A model generated the notes under the pieces. It ran no database searches. It was not told the origin of the DNA and saw nothing but the letters and a program-made list of their open reading frames with translations. 64,000 nt of DNA. It comes from Hyphomicrobiales bacterium (lineage in GTDB: Bacteria; Pseudomonadota; Alphaproteobacteria; Rhizobiales; Xanthobacteraceae). How positions within the stretch are numbered: position 1 is the stretch's first letter; every line of letters starts with the position of its first letter. The translations under genes and the position numbers were made by a program. Shown one piece after another: positions 8,724 to 17,577 of the stretch. The stretch spans positions 45,329 through 109,328 of the forward strand of contig JAFKKM010000014.1 of the NCBI GenBank assembly GCA_017305555.1, in the 5' to 3' direction.

Positions 8724-9599
8724 ATGAAGCCGCCGCCATTCGATTATTTTGCTGCGGACTGCATCGAGGCCGCAATCCAGGCGCTGGCCGATGCCGGCGG
8801 CGACGGCAAGATCATTGCCGGCGGCCAAAGCCTGATGCCGATGCTTAACTTTCGGCTGCTTCGGCCGTCGATCCTGATTGATATCAATCGAATTCCGGAT
8901 CTCGCCTATGTCCGCGACGATGGCGACGAAATCCGCATCGGCCCGCTGACGCGGCATCGCATTCTGGAAACATCCGACCTCATCGCAAAGCAGTTTCCGG
9001 TCCTGCACGAGGCGATGGGTTACGTGGCCCATCTCGCCATCCGCAATCGCGGTACCATCGGCGGAAGCCTCTCGCATGCCGATCCCGCGGCGGAACTGCC
9101 GATGATGTCGCTGCTGCTCGATGCGCGTCTTGAGGTTCAGTCGAACGCGGGGCGTCGAACGATCGAGGCACGAGATTTCTTTCTCGGCGCGCTCACCACG
9201 GCGCTCGAGGATGGCGACATGCTTGTCGAGGTGCGTTTGCCGAAGTTGCGAGAAGAAACCGGTTGGGCGTTCGAGGAAGTTGCGCGGCGCTCCGGCGACT
9301 TCGCGTTGGCGTCCGTAGCGGTGATCATGGACAGCGATGGCGACTGGGTTTCTGACATCCGCATCGGCATGATGGGCGTTGGTGAAACCCCAATGCGCGC
9401 AACGGAGGCTGAGAACATTTTGACAGGACAGCGCTACAGCGAGGCCGCGGTCGCTGCCACCGTCGATGCGATCCGTGCAGCGGTCGAGCCGAATACCGAC
9501 CTGCACGCATCGGCAGATTACCGTCGACATTTGGTCGGCATCCTGGCGCAACAAGCTCTTGCCAAGGCGTGGGATCGGTCCAGGAGAGCAAGCCGATGA
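8724..9599 (+). CDS. Molybdenum hydroxylase FAD-binding (medium, CoxM-like) subunit
   Basis: The 291-residue FAD subunit of a xanthine-dehydrogenase-family enzyme. The two flavin motifs are plain: AGGQSLMPMLNFRLLRP near residue 35 and RNRGTIGGSLSHADPAAELP near residue 110. It accepts electrons from the [2Fe-2S] subunit and hands them to quinone, cytochrome or another acceptor. ATG 8724 is preferred over TTG 8718. The stop overlaps the start of the CoxS-like gene as ATGA (9596-9599), a sign of translational coupling. The order M-S-(lactonase)-L differs from the second such enzyme of the window (S-L-M on the minus strand). Confidence 0.93.
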   Translation: MKPPPFDYFAADCIEAAIQALADAGGDGKIIAGGQSLMPMLNFRLLRPSILIDINRIPDLAYVRDDGDEIRIGPLTRHRILETSDLIAKQFPVLHEAMGYVAHLAIRNRGTIGGSLSHADPAAELPMMSLLLDARLEVQSNAGRRTIEARDFFLGALTTALEDGDMLVEVRLPKLREETGWAFEEVARRSGDFALASVAVIMDSDGDWVSDIRIGMMGVGETPMRATEAENILTGQRYSEAAVAATVDAIRAAVEPNTDLHASADYRRHLVGILAQQALAKAWDRSRRASR

Positions 9600-10096
9600 G
9601 TGAGCCTGTGCTTATTCGGATCACTGTCAACGGCGTGGACTATGAGCGATCGGTCGAGCCTCGACTTCTGCTGTCCGATTTCCTACGCAACGATCTCGGT
9701 CTGACGGGGACGCATGTCGGATGTGAACATGGCGTCTGCGGCGCCTGCACCGTGCTGGTGAACGGTGACAGCGCGAGGTCCTGTCTGTTCCTGGCGATAC
9801 AGCTCGATGGTGCGATCGTCGAGACTGCCGAGGGACTCGGTACAGCCCATGCGCTGCATCCGGTTCAGAAAGCCTTTCATGATTGCCACGCCTTGCAGTG
9901 CGGCTTCTGCACGCCCGGAATGCTGATGACGACGATCGACTTGTTGCGGAAATCGCCTTTGGCAAACGACGAAGATATCCGCGAGGGGCTGTCTGGAAAT
10001 CTCTGCCGCTGCACCGGTTATCAGAACATCGTCCGCGCTGTGCGCCAGGCCGCCGACGAACTGAAAGTCGCTCAGACTGACGAGGCCGTATCATGA
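9596..10096 (+). CDS. Molybdenum hydroxylase [2Fe-2S] (small, CoxS-like) subunit
   Basis: A 166-residue iron-sulfur subunit with both clusters: the plant-ferredoxin type (GCEHGVCGACTV with its partner Cys in ARSCLF) and the all-helical C-terminal type (CGFCTPGM ... CRCTGY). It passes electrons from the molybdenum centre of the large subunit to FAD. The start is the ATG at 9596, overlapping the CoxM stop by four bases; an upstream ATG in frame at 9569 lies within coxM. The stop overlaps the next gene (10093) as ATGA. Length and motif spacing are normal for the family. Confidence 0.95.
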   Translation: MSEPVLIRITVNGVDYERSVEPRLLLSDFLRNDLGLTGTHVGCEHGVCGACTVLVNGDSARSCLFLAIQLDGAIVETAEGLGTAHALHPVQKAFHDCHALQCGFCTPGMLMTTIDLLRKSPLANDEDIREGLSGNLCRCTGYQNIVRAVRQAADELKVAQTDEAVS

Positions 10097-10854
10097 AGAT
10101 GCATGTTTTGGCCGGCGGCCGCTTGAAGATGCGCAAGCACATCTACTTTCCCGACGTCGATCGCAACGAGTCGATCGAATTGCCGGTGAACTGCGTTCTG
10201 CTGCGGCATCCGAAAGGTAACGTGTTGTTCGATACCGGCTGCCATCCGGATATCGTCACCAACGCTGAGGAACGGTGGGGGGCGCTGGCGCGAGTGATGA
10301 CGCCGCTGATGTCGCCTCAGGATAACGTCATCAGCAGCTTGCAGGCGGTAGGGCTTGCGCCGGACGATATCGATATCGTGGTCTGCTCGCACCTGCATCC
10401 GGATCATTGCGGCTGCAACCAGTTCTTCAAGAAAGCGCGGATCTTGGTGCGCGCGGAGGAATTGGCGGTTGCACGGAGCGCGGACGCTGTCGGTGCTGGA
10501 TATCTCCCCGTCGAGTGGGACCATCCGCTCGACTATCAGGCAGTGACAAACGATCTCGACCTGTTCGACGATGGGGCCATTCGTCTGATCCACCTGCCAG
10601 GTCATACGCAGGGAACGATGGGCGCGTTGGTGACCCTGAAGCACAGCGGGCGCTTTTTGCTGGCGGCGGATGCGGTCAGTATCCGGGCAAATCTGGATGG
10701 CGGCATCATTCCGAAAAACACCTGGAACAAGGACCTCTGCCGCGACAGCTTCGCGAAGGTTCGCGCTATCGAAGCCGACGGTGCCACCGTGATTTGCGGG
10801 CACGATGATGCGCAGTGGCAGTCGCTACGCAAGCTGGCAAACGGTTATGACTGA
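10093..10854 (+). CDS. Metallo-beta-lactamase-fold hydrolase, N-acyl-homoserine-lactonase-like
   Basis: A 253-residue MBL-fold hydrolase of the group annotated as N-acyl homoserine lactonase family. The zinc motif CSHLHPDHCGCN (HxHxDH), a second ligand His in LPGHTQGTMG, an Asp in LLAADAVS and a terminal ICGHDD are all present. It begins with ATGA overlap with coxS and its end overlaps the CoxL gene by 8 bp, so it is fully embedded in the molybdenum-hydroxylase operon. Quorum quenching is therefore unlikely to be its main role. Hydrolysis of a lactone or ester made by, or fed to, the hydroxylase is a better guess. No signal peptide; cytoplasmic. Confidence 0.85.
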   Translation: MKMHVLAGGRLKMRKHIYFPDVDRNESIELPVNCVLLRHPKGNVLFDTGCHPDIVTNAEERWGALARVMTPLMSPQDNVISSLQAVGLAPDDIDIVVCSHLHPDHCGCNQFFKKARILVRAEELAVARSADAVGAGYLPVEWDHPLDYQAVTNDLDLFDDGAIRLIHLPGHTQGTMGALVTLKHSGRFLLAADAVSIRANLDGGIIPKNTWNKDLCRDSFAKVRAIEADGATVICGHDDAQWQSLRKLANGYD

Positions 10855-13276
10855 AGCATCGACAAAACAGGTTGCGGCGTCTCGGGAAGCTGAGGAACTC
10901 GCCACGCGCCCCAAGATCGTCGGGGCTAGCGTCAAGCGGACCGAGGATCCGCGTTTGCTCACCGGCAAGGGTGCGTATGTTGATGATCGCAAGGCCGCGG
11001 GCATGTTGCACGTCGCGTTCCGGCGCAGCGATCATTCTCATGCGCTGATCAAGTCCATTGATTGCAGTGCGGCGCGCAAGGCCGATGGTGTTGTCGCGGT
11101 GTTCACCGCCGAGGACATGTCGGAGGTCAACGCGGTCTTTGCGACCTCGCGGATGAAAAACTATTACGCGACGCCGATCACTGGATTGGCGACAGATAAA
11201 GTACGTTACGTCGGCGAGCCCGTGGTCGGGGTGATTGCGCGGAGCCGCTATCTGGCCGAAGACGCGCTCGAACTGCTCGATATCGCGTATGAGCCGCTGG
11301 CCGTGGTGATCGATCCTGAGGAGGCGGCCAAGCCGTCTTCCGCGCTTCTTCATGAAGAAGCTGGCACCAATGTCCTGTGCTCTCGGGAATTCAAAACCGG
11401 AGACGCCGAGGCCGCGATTGCAAACGCAGCCGTTCGCGTCTCGGGCCGCTTTCGCTTTCATCGCAAGACGCCGACCGCGATGGAAAATCGCACGTATCTT
11501 GCCGAATACGAACCGGGCCGGGACGAGCTGACGCTCTATACGTCGTCGCAAGTGCCAGGAATTATCCGCGATGCATTATCGGATGCGCTCGATATGCCGG
11601 GCAGCCAGTTGCGTGTGATTGCCCCGGATGTCGGCGGCGGCTTCGGAGGCAAAGCTTCGCTTTATCCCGAGGAGATATTCGTCGCGTTCGCCGCGCGTCG
11701 TCTCGGCTGCGCGGTGAAATGGACCAGCGACCGGATGGAAGACCTTGCCGCTACCAGTCAGGGTTTCGATCAGATCGTTGATGCCGAACTGGCGCTGGAT
11801 GCCGCAGGCAACGCCGTGGCGCTCAAGGCCGAGGTGATCGGCGATGTCGGTGCTTATTCGATCTATCCGTGGACGGCCGTGATCGAGCCGGTTCAGGTGG
11901 TGAGTTTCCTGCCTGGTCCTTATAAGATCGCCAACTATCATGGACGTGTCCGTGGCGTTGCGACGTCCAAGCCGCCGACAGGACCGTATCGGGGTGTCGG
12001 GCGGCCGACGTCGACATTCGTGACTGAGCGCTTGATGGACATGGCCGCGCAACGGCTCGGCATGGATCCGGTCGCGTTGCGTTTACGGAATATGATTCAG
12101 CCGGATGAATTTCCTCACCGTATCGGGTCAGGAATCATCTGGGATCAATGTGCCTTCACCGAGTGCCTCAATGCCGCCTGCGCGCAGGTCGATTATCCGA
12201 ATCTGCGTGCAAGGCAGGCGGAAGCGCGGGCCGCCGGCCGTTGGTTCGGCATCGGTGTCGCCTGTTACGCGGAGTTGACCGGTATTGGGTCGCGCATCTC
12301 GGTGGCGCCCGGAATGCCGATCAACACAGGCACAGAAACCGCGAAGATCGCCATCGATTCGACCGGCGCCGTCACCGCCGCCTTCGGCGTCACGGCGATG
12401 GGGCAGGGTCTGGAGACGACGCTTGCACAGGTGGTCGCGGAACATCTCGGTGGCCGTGTCAAAGACATTCGCGTGATCCAGGGCGACAGCGCGGCCGTAC
12501 CCAATGCCACCGGGAGCTATGCCAGTCGCAGCGCCGTGCTGGCGGGCGGCGCGGCAACGCTAGCGGCGAAGGAAGTCAAAGAGAAGATCATCCGGGCAGC
12601 GTCTCATCTGCTTGAAACCGCGCCGGAAGATCTCATTGTCGAGGACGGCAAGGTTTCGGTCGTGGGCACCGATAGAGCCCTGACGTTCCGGCAACTGGCG
12701 CGGGCGGTCTATCTCGAGATGGGACGTATCCCGGCCGACAAGCGGGAAGAACTGACGTCAACGAAGACGTATGATCCGGTGTTCGGCACCAGCGCCACCG
12801 CCGCGCATCTCGCGGTCGTCGAGATCAATCCGGATACTTACGAAATCAAGCTGGAGCGGTTTGTCGTTGCCGAGGATTGCGGCCGGCTAATCAACCCGAT
12901 GATCGTCGATGGACAAGTACATGGCGGCGTCGCGCAGGGCATCGGTGCCGCGCTGTATGAGGAAGTCGTCTACAACGACGAAGGCCAGAACGTCACCGCC
13001 AGCCTCGTGGATTACATCATTCCGACGGCAACCGAAGTGCCGCCGATCGACGTCGTGCATATCGAGGCGGAATCGGTGACGACATTGAACGGATTCCGCG
13101 GCATGGGCGAGGGCGGCACAATCGGCGCGCCTGCCGCTGTCGCCAACGCCGTCGCCGATGCGGTGGCGCCGCTCGGCATCGATATTCTGGAACTTCCGAT
13201 TTCCCCCGAGCGGCTCTTTCGACTGATCGAAAATAGCAAAAACCACAAGGATCCATCGCATGGACATGAAACTTAA
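10847..13276 (+). CDS. Molybdenum hydroxylase molybdopterin-binding (large, CoxL-like) subunit
   Basis: The 809-residue catalytic subunit of a xanthine-dehydrogenase-family enzyme. It starts with GASVKRTEDPRLLTGKGAYVDD and has [17 protein letters not shown], the active-site loop GPYRGVGRP and the C-terminal GMGEGGTIGAP holding the catalytic glutamate. The loop resembles form II CoxL (AYRGAGR) and not the form I motif AYxCSFR, so true CO oxidation is unlikely. It more probably hydroxylates an aldehyde, N-heterocycle or CoA ester using water oxygen. ATG 10847 overlaps the lactonase gene end by 8 bp, and its own end overlaps the SDR start (13260). Confidence 0.93.
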   Translation: MTEASTKQVAASREAEELATRPKIVGASVKRTEDPRLLTGKGAYVDDRKAAGMLHVAFRRSDHSHALIKSIDCSAARKADGVVAVFTAEDMSEVNAVFATSRMKNYYATPITGLATDKVRYVGEPVVGVIARSRYLAEDALELLDIAYEPLAVVIDPEEAAKPSSALLHEEAGTNVLCSREFKTGDAEAAIANAAVRVSGRFRFHRKTPTAMENRTYLAEYEPGRDELTLYTSSQVPGIIRDALSDALDMPGSQLRVIAPDVGGGFGGKASLYPEEIFVAFAARRLGCAVKWTSDRMEDLAATSQGFDQIVDAELALDAAGNAVALKAEVIGDVGAYSIYPWTAVIEPVQVVSFLPGPYKIANYHGRVRGVATSKPPTGPYRGVGRPTSTFVTERLMDMAAQRLGMDPVALRLRNMIQPDEFPHRIGSGIIWDQCAFTECLNAACAQVDYPNLRARQAEARAAGRWFGIGVACYAELTGIGSRISVAPGMPINTGTETAKIAIDSTGAVTAAFGVTAMGQGLETTLAQVVAEHLGGRVKDIRVIQGDSAAVPNATGSYASRSAVLAGGAATLAAKEVKEKIIRAASHLLETAPEDLIVEDGKVSVVGTDRALTFRQLARAVYLEMGRIPADKREELTSTKTYDPVFGTSATAAHLAVVEINPDTYEIKLERFVVAEDCGRLINPMIVDGQVHGGVAQGIGAALYEEVVYNDEGQNVTASLVDYIIPTATEVPPIDVVHIEAESVTTLNGFRGMGEGGTIGAPAAVANAVADAVAPLGIDILELPISPERLFRLIENSKNHKDPSHGHET

Positions 13277-14012
13277 AGGCAAGGTCGCACTGGTCACGGG
13301 TGCCGCGAGGGATGTCGGGCGGGAAATCGCGCTCAGTCTTGCGGCGGAAGGTGCGGCAGTTGCCGTGAACTATCGCGGCTCGAAGGATCAAGCTGAAGCG
13401 GTGGTCGCGGAAATCGAACGGAATGGAGGCAAGGCGATCGCCTATCACGCCGATGTTTCAGATTTTGCCGCCGTTCAGAGCATGGTCAACAAAATCGTCG
13501 CCGATTTCGGGCACCTGAATATCGTCGTCAATAACGCAGGCGTCGCGCTGCGCAACCGCTTCGTCGAAACCACGCCGGACGAATGGCAAAAGCAGATCAA
13601 CATTTGTCTTTACGGGGCCATTCACGTTTCGAAGGCAGCGGCCCCACATCTTGAAAAGGCGGGGGATGGCCGGATCATTGCTCTGATCGGAGACTCGTCG
13701 CGTGTCGGCGAATCCGGTCTCGCCATTGTTGCCGCCGCGCGCGCCGGCGTCATTGGATTGATGAAGTCGCTTGCGCGTGAGTTCGGCCGCTTCGGCACCA
13801 CCGCGAACACCATCTCTCTCGGCTTGATCGAGACCGCGCATGATCGTGCGTGGGTCGATGCCAATCGCGATAAGCTGACCAAGTTCTATCCGCTTCGTCG
13901 CCTCGGATTGCCGCAGGATATCGCGCCGATGGTGACGCTGCTGGCATCGCCTCACGGTGGTTGGATCACCGGGCAGGTGATCAGCATCAGCGGTGGATTC
14001 AGTATGGTCTAA
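13260..14012 (+). CDS. SDR-family protein with altered catalytic residues
   Basis: A 250-residue short-chain dehydrogenase/reductase-fold protein, overlapping the CoxL end by 17 bp. The fold is clear (KVALVTGAARDVGREIA, VNNAG, the C-terminal ITGQVISISGGFSMV). However the catalytic YxxxK is VAAAR, with Val157 for Tyr and Arg161 for Lys, and the middle glycine of TGxxxGxG is Asp. The codons (GTT, CGC, GAT) are unambiguous. A classical NAD(P)H redox role is therefore doubtful. It may bind a nucleotide or CoA ester without reducing it, or use other residues. Alternative start ATG 13266. It remains intact with normal codon use, so it is not an obvious pseudogene. Confidence 0.88.
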   Translation: MDMKLKGKVALVTGAARDVGREIALSLAAEGAAVAVNYRGSKDQAEAVVAEIERNGGKAIAYHADVSDFAAVQSMVNKIVADFGHLNIVVNNAGVALRNRFVETTPDEWQKQINICLYGAIHVSKAAAPHLEKAGDGRIIALIGDSSRVGESGLAIVAAARAGVIGLMKSLAREFGRFGTTANTISLGLIETAHDRAWVDANRDKLTKFYPLRRLGLPQDIAPMVTLLASPHGGWITGQVISISGGFSMV

Positions 14013-14043
14013 CGGGGCTACTTTCGAAGTAAGGGACGTAGAT

Positions 14044-15591
14044 ATGCTACGGACGGATTTGATTGCGTCGGTTGCGACGCTGATTCAACGCCACGCTGAT
14101 GAGCGCGGCAACAAAGTTGCATTCGCGGATGCCACCCGTCAGGTCACCTACGGCGAATTGGCGGAGCGAACCGCGAATCTGGCAGGGCATCTGGCCGATC
14201 TAAGTGTGGTTGCCGGCGATACCGTCGCGATCTTCCTTCCGAATAGCGTGGACTGGATCGAGTCCAGTTTTGCGATTACCCGCGCGGGGGCGATCGGCGT
14301 GCCGATCAGTTACGATGCCACGGAGAGCGAAATCGCGTATCGGCTTCAGGATGCATCCTGCAAGGTTGTCATCACCACGGATGAACGTGCTGCGATGATC
14401 GATGCGATCAAGGCCCAGTGTCCGACGGTTACGATCGCGGTTCTGGTTGAGCGTGGGGGAGGCCGTGGCAACGGCCTGCGTTACGAAAACCTCGCAACGA
14501 CGATTTCAAAGTCGAAACCGCGCGACCCGTCTTCGATTCACGATGCGGCGTATATCATCTATACCTCGGGCACCACCGGGCGGGCGAAAGGCGTGCTGCT
14601 TTCGGTTCACAGTATGCTGTGGGTGACGGCGTCCTGTTGGGCTCCGATCGCTCAGCTTTCCGAGCATGACAAGGTGCTTTCGCCGCTGCCGCTGTTTCAT
14701 TCGTATGCGCTGAACCTGTCGGTGCTCAGTATTCTCGCGGCCGGCGCTAGCGAGTACATCATGGAGAAGTTCTCCACCAGCGAGGCGCTCCGGTTGCTTG
14801 GCGACGGTGAGTTCACTCTGTTTCCGGGTGTGCCGACGATGTTTCATTATCTGCTGGAGGCAGCGAAAGGAAATCCTCAGACGGCTCTCGGTGGACTTCG
14901 ACTGGCCATCTCGGCGGGCGCGATCATGCCGGCGACGCTCAATCGGGAGTTTGAAGCGCGTTTTGGCGCCATGCTTCTCGACGGATATGGCATCACCGAA
15001 ACCGCGACGATGGTAACGATGAACTGGCCGTCCGGTGGACGGGTGTTGGGATCGTGCGGCTTGCCGATTCCCGGCCTTGCCGTTCGCATTGTCGACGCGG
15101 CGTCAGGGAAAGACGTGGCGGCGGGTAGCGAAGGTGAACTGATCGTTCGTGGCCCGAATGTGATGATCGGCTATCACAACAAACCGCAGGAGACCGCGGC
15201 CGCGCTTCGCGATGGCTGGTATCATACCGGCGACCTCGCCAAGAGCGATGAGAACGGCTTTCTGACGATCACGGGCCGATTGAAGGAACTGATCATTCGT
15301 GGCGGGCAAAATATCGCACCGGCAGAGATCGAGGAAGTCGTGAGTGTTATCGACGGCGTCGTCGATAATGCCGTCGTTGGCTTGCCGCACGAACTTCTTG
15401 GTGAAGTCCCTGCGCTGTTCGTGGTCAAGCGAGGTGATGGCAATCTTGAAGCCGAGAAAATTCTCAACCACTGCAGGGAGCGGTTGTCGTCCTACAAGGT
15501 GCCGTTCTCGGTGCATTTCGTCGACCAGATTCCGCGCACCGGTTCCGGAAAGATCATTCGTTTCAAATTGCGCGATATGCTGACCAAATAG
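14044..15591 (+). CDS. AMP-forming acyl-CoA ligase (class I adenylate-forming)
   Basis: A 515-residue acyl/aryl-CoA synthetase. ATG 14044 has AAGGGACG upstream; the frame upstream to 13993 falls within the SDR gene. ATP-binding motif A5-type YTSGTTGRAKG, A8-type GYGITETATM, WYHTGDLA and IIRGGQNIAPAEIEE are present, and the catalytic lysine lies in RTGSGKI near the C-terminus. It would activate a carboxylic acid with ATP and CoA and so supply the CoA ester to the hydratase and hydroxylase genes upstream. Fatty, dicarboxylic and aromatic acids are all possible substrates. It is the last enzyme before the hairpins at 15590-15630. Confidence 0.9.
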   Translation: MLRTDLIASVATLIQRHADERGNKVAFADATRQVTYGELAERTANLAGHLADLSVVAGDTVAIFLPNSVDWIESSFAITRAGAIGVPISYDATESEIAYRLQDASCKVVITTDERAAMIDAIKAQCPTVTIAVLVERGGGRGNGLRYENLATTISKSKPRDPSSIHDAAYIIYTSGTTGRAKGVLLSVHSMLWVTASCWAPIAQLSEHDKVLSPLPLFHSYALNLSVLSILAAGASEYIMEKFSTSEALRLLGDGEFTLFPGVPTMFHYLLEAAKGNPQTALGGLRLAISAGAIMPATLNREFEARFGAMLLDGYGITETATMVTMNWPSGGRVLGSCGLPIPGLAVRIVDAASGKDVAAGSEGELIVRGPNVMIGYHNKPQETAAALRDGWYHTGDLAKSDENGFLTITGRLKELIIRGGQNIAPAEIEEVVSVIDGVVDNAVVGLPHELLGEVPALFVVKRGDGNLEAEKILNHCRERLSSYKVPFSVHFVDQIPRTGSGKIIRFKLRDMLTK

Positions 15592-15630
15592 CGAAGCGTT
15601 CGCTTCCAACCGATGGCGGTCGAGCCATCG
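15590..15630 (+). terminator. Two short hairpins after the CoA-ligase gene
   Basis: AGCGAA-GCG-TTCGCT (15590-15604) is followed by CGATGGC-GGTCGA-GCCATCG (15611-15630). Neither has a U tract. The rest of the 240-bp gap to 15833 shows no gene; it is AT-richer around 15660-15700 and may hold a promoter for the hot-dog gene. Confidence 0.45.
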
Positions 15631-15832
15631 CCCACCCCGAGGCGATTCAGAATACCGGATCAAATTATAGACACACGTCAATTCCGTACTGCGCGATATG
15701 CCGCTGCGACGAATATGGTGGCAGCGTCTCGCGGCCGTGCTATCTCCTTGGCGACGCCTTGCTGGTTCTGCCTCGCATTTTCGAGCGGGAGAGAGCAACG
15801 GTTTGTTATCGGCCTGATGAAGGGATGAAAGC

Positions 15833-16768
15833 ATGAACGAGTTCGGATTCTCGACCGCCATTTCGACCGATGGCTCTGTTCTGTCGAGCCCCTGGTGTGC
15901 TCCGATGCAGATGCTGGCCGAACAATCCTATGACGGCCACGCCTCGATTCACGATGACGCGACCGCACAGAAGCTCGGGTTTCGTGGCGGCACGATCGAG
16001 GGGCCGACCCATTTCAGTCAGTTCGTTCCGCTCGGTGTATCGCTCTGGGGGCAGGAGTTTCTCGAAAGCGGCTGCATCTCCGCGCATTATCGCAATGCCG
16101 TTTTCGAAGGCGAGGAAGTCCGTGCGCTCCTGAATTCGCCGGTGGCCGGTAGCACCCATGCAGAAATCTGGATGGAGAAAAAGGACGGCACGGAAGTTTT
16201 GCGCGGCTCGATATCGCTGGCCCGCGATCCGTCGGAGACGGCATTGGAGCTCAGGGTCGGCGGTTTGAAACCTGTCGGGCAACTCGTCATCCTGCGTGAT
16301 ATCCGTGTCGGTATGAGGTCGAAGCGACAGAAGGTCCGGATGGATTTTTCGCAGAACATGGGCGCGCTCTACCCGTTCTCCCTGAACCAGAAACTTCAGA
16401 AGATCACCCAACCGTCGTCGTGGTACACGCCGCAGGGCGGATCATCGACGCCGTGGGGGAAGCCGATCATACCGATGGAGATGATCAGCGTACTGCTCAA
16501 TCACAACGCGAAGGTTGATCCGTTCCCGGTTCGCGGCTCATCTGTCGGCCTATTTGCCGATCAGGAAATCAAGCTGATTAAGGGGCCTCTTTTCGTCGGC
16601 GAGGACTACGAGATCGAGCGGGAAGTCGTGGCGCTCAGTGAAAGCAAACGCACTGAGAGCATGTGGGTTCGCACGTCGGTCTATCGACCGGGAGCGAATG
16701 AGGTAATCGCTACCATGTTGCTCAACAGCGCCAGCCTCAAGGAATCGTTCGTGGAAACGGGCCACTAG
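15833..16768 (+). CDS. Uncharacterised protein, probable double hot-dog (MaoC-like) fold
   Basis: A 311-residue cytoplasmic protein that I do not recognise as any named enzyme. The block GFRGGTIEGPTHFSQFVPLG near residue 50 resembles the second-half motif of hot-dog hydratases and thioesterases, and the C-terminal third (FADQEIKLIKGPLFVGEDYEIEREVVALSESKRTES) looks like a second hot-dog strand-helix unit, so a tandem hot-dog architecture is likely. No signal peptide or membrane helix. AAGGGATG precedes the ATG. It ends tail-to-tail with the GntR gene, overlapping by 4 bp. Acting on a CoA thioester is inferred only from fold and neighbours. Confidence 0.75.
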   Translation: MNEFGFSTAISTDGSVLSSPWCAPMQMLAEQSYDGHASIHDDATAQKLGFRGGTIEGPTHFSQFVPLGVSLWGQEFLESGCISAHYRNAVFEGEEVRALLNSPVAGSTHAEIWMEKKDGTEVLRGSISLARDPSETALELRVGGLKPVGQLVILRDIRVGMRSKRQKVRMDFSQNMGALYPFSLNQKLQKITQPSSWYTPQGGSSTPWGKPIIPMEMISVLLNHNAKVDPFPVRGSSVGLFADQEIKLIKGPLFVGEDYEIEREVVALSESKRTESMWVRTSVYRPGANEVIATMLLNSASLKESFVETGH

Positions 16769-17517
16769 CCTGAGGAGATCGCGCTGAGATCGCCCGCTTC
16801 CTTGCGCAAGTCTGTCAGCACGGCGAGCGCGCGATCACGGTCGTTTTCAAGCAACACGCGAAGACTTCGAACCGCCGTTTCCGGGTCCCGCTTTCGGACC
16901 GCTTCCAGAGTTTCCGCCATCAGATCCGCAGCCTCGCGGCGCACATCCTGGGTAAGATAATCGAGCGGCGTTTTCCAGATCGTTGCCCAAACGGTCTGGT
17001 TGGCGAGGTCGATCGACAACTCGAGCAGAAGCTCGTTGCCGGAACCGTGCGCGATGGTTCGCACGGCGCGCGTGGTCACCCGGGCAAACGCAATCGGGTC
17101 CCCGTTCTCGACCATGCCGTTAAGTTCGGTGCAGCGGCGCGCCAGTGTTTCAACGTAGCTTTCGACCGGCGAAGTCGCCATCGTTTGGGCCGCCAGTAGC
17201 GAGAGCGCGAGACGAACGTTGAAAAGATCGGCGATCGATTTCAGTGAGAGCGGTCGCACGTAAGCGCCACGGCGCGGTAGCAAATCGACCATTCGCCGCC
17301 GTTCGAGAATGCGCAGCGCCTCGCGAACCGGCCCGCGGCTAACCCCGAAGGTTTGTGCGAGGTCGAGCTCGATCAGCCGTTCGCCGGCTTTACGTCGGCC
17401 CGCGACGATGTCGGCACCCAATTCCTCAGCAAGCTGCTCGGGGATCGTCCGCGGTGAAAATCGGGCGTCTACGTCGCTGTCGTTCACCGCCGCCAGTTTC
17501 AGAAGGGGCGCTGCCAT
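16765..17517 (-). CDS. GntR-family transcriptional regulator (FCD/FadR-type)
   Basis: A 250-residue repressor with a winged-helix GntR head (PEQLAEELGADIVAGRRKAGERL ... FGVSRGPVREALRILERRRMVDLLPRRGAYVR) and a mostly helical FCD effector domain after residue 120. ATG 17517 is chosen because GGAG lies about 8 bases before it. The frame stays open to a TTG at 17583, but that codon lies inside the palindromic operator. It is divergent from the ABC-transporter operon beginning at 17909 and probably represses both itself and that operon in response to a carboxylic acid ligand, the usual effector type for FCD domains. Confidence 0.9.
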   Translation of the reverse strand: MAAPLLKLAAVNDSDVDARFSPRTIPEQLAEELGADIVAGRRKAGERLIELDLAQTFGVSRGPVREALRILERRRMVDLLPRRGAYVRPLSLKSIADLFNVRLALSLLAAQTMATSPVESYVETLARRCTELNGMVENGDPIAFARVTTRAVRTIAHGSGNELLLELSIDLANQTVWATIWKTPLDYLTQDVRREAADLMAETLEAVRKRDPETAVRSLRVLLENDRDRALAVLTDLRKEAGDLSAISSG

Positions 17518-17577
17518 GACCTGCTCCAGTCCTTTTAAGGCCGGCGAGGCGACCTCGTCTTCAGTTATAACTCGATT

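Noticed and set aside
10847..13276. True CO dehydrogenase
   Set aside because: The active-site loop is PYRGVGR, not the AYxCSFR of form I enzymes, so CO oxidation is not supported.
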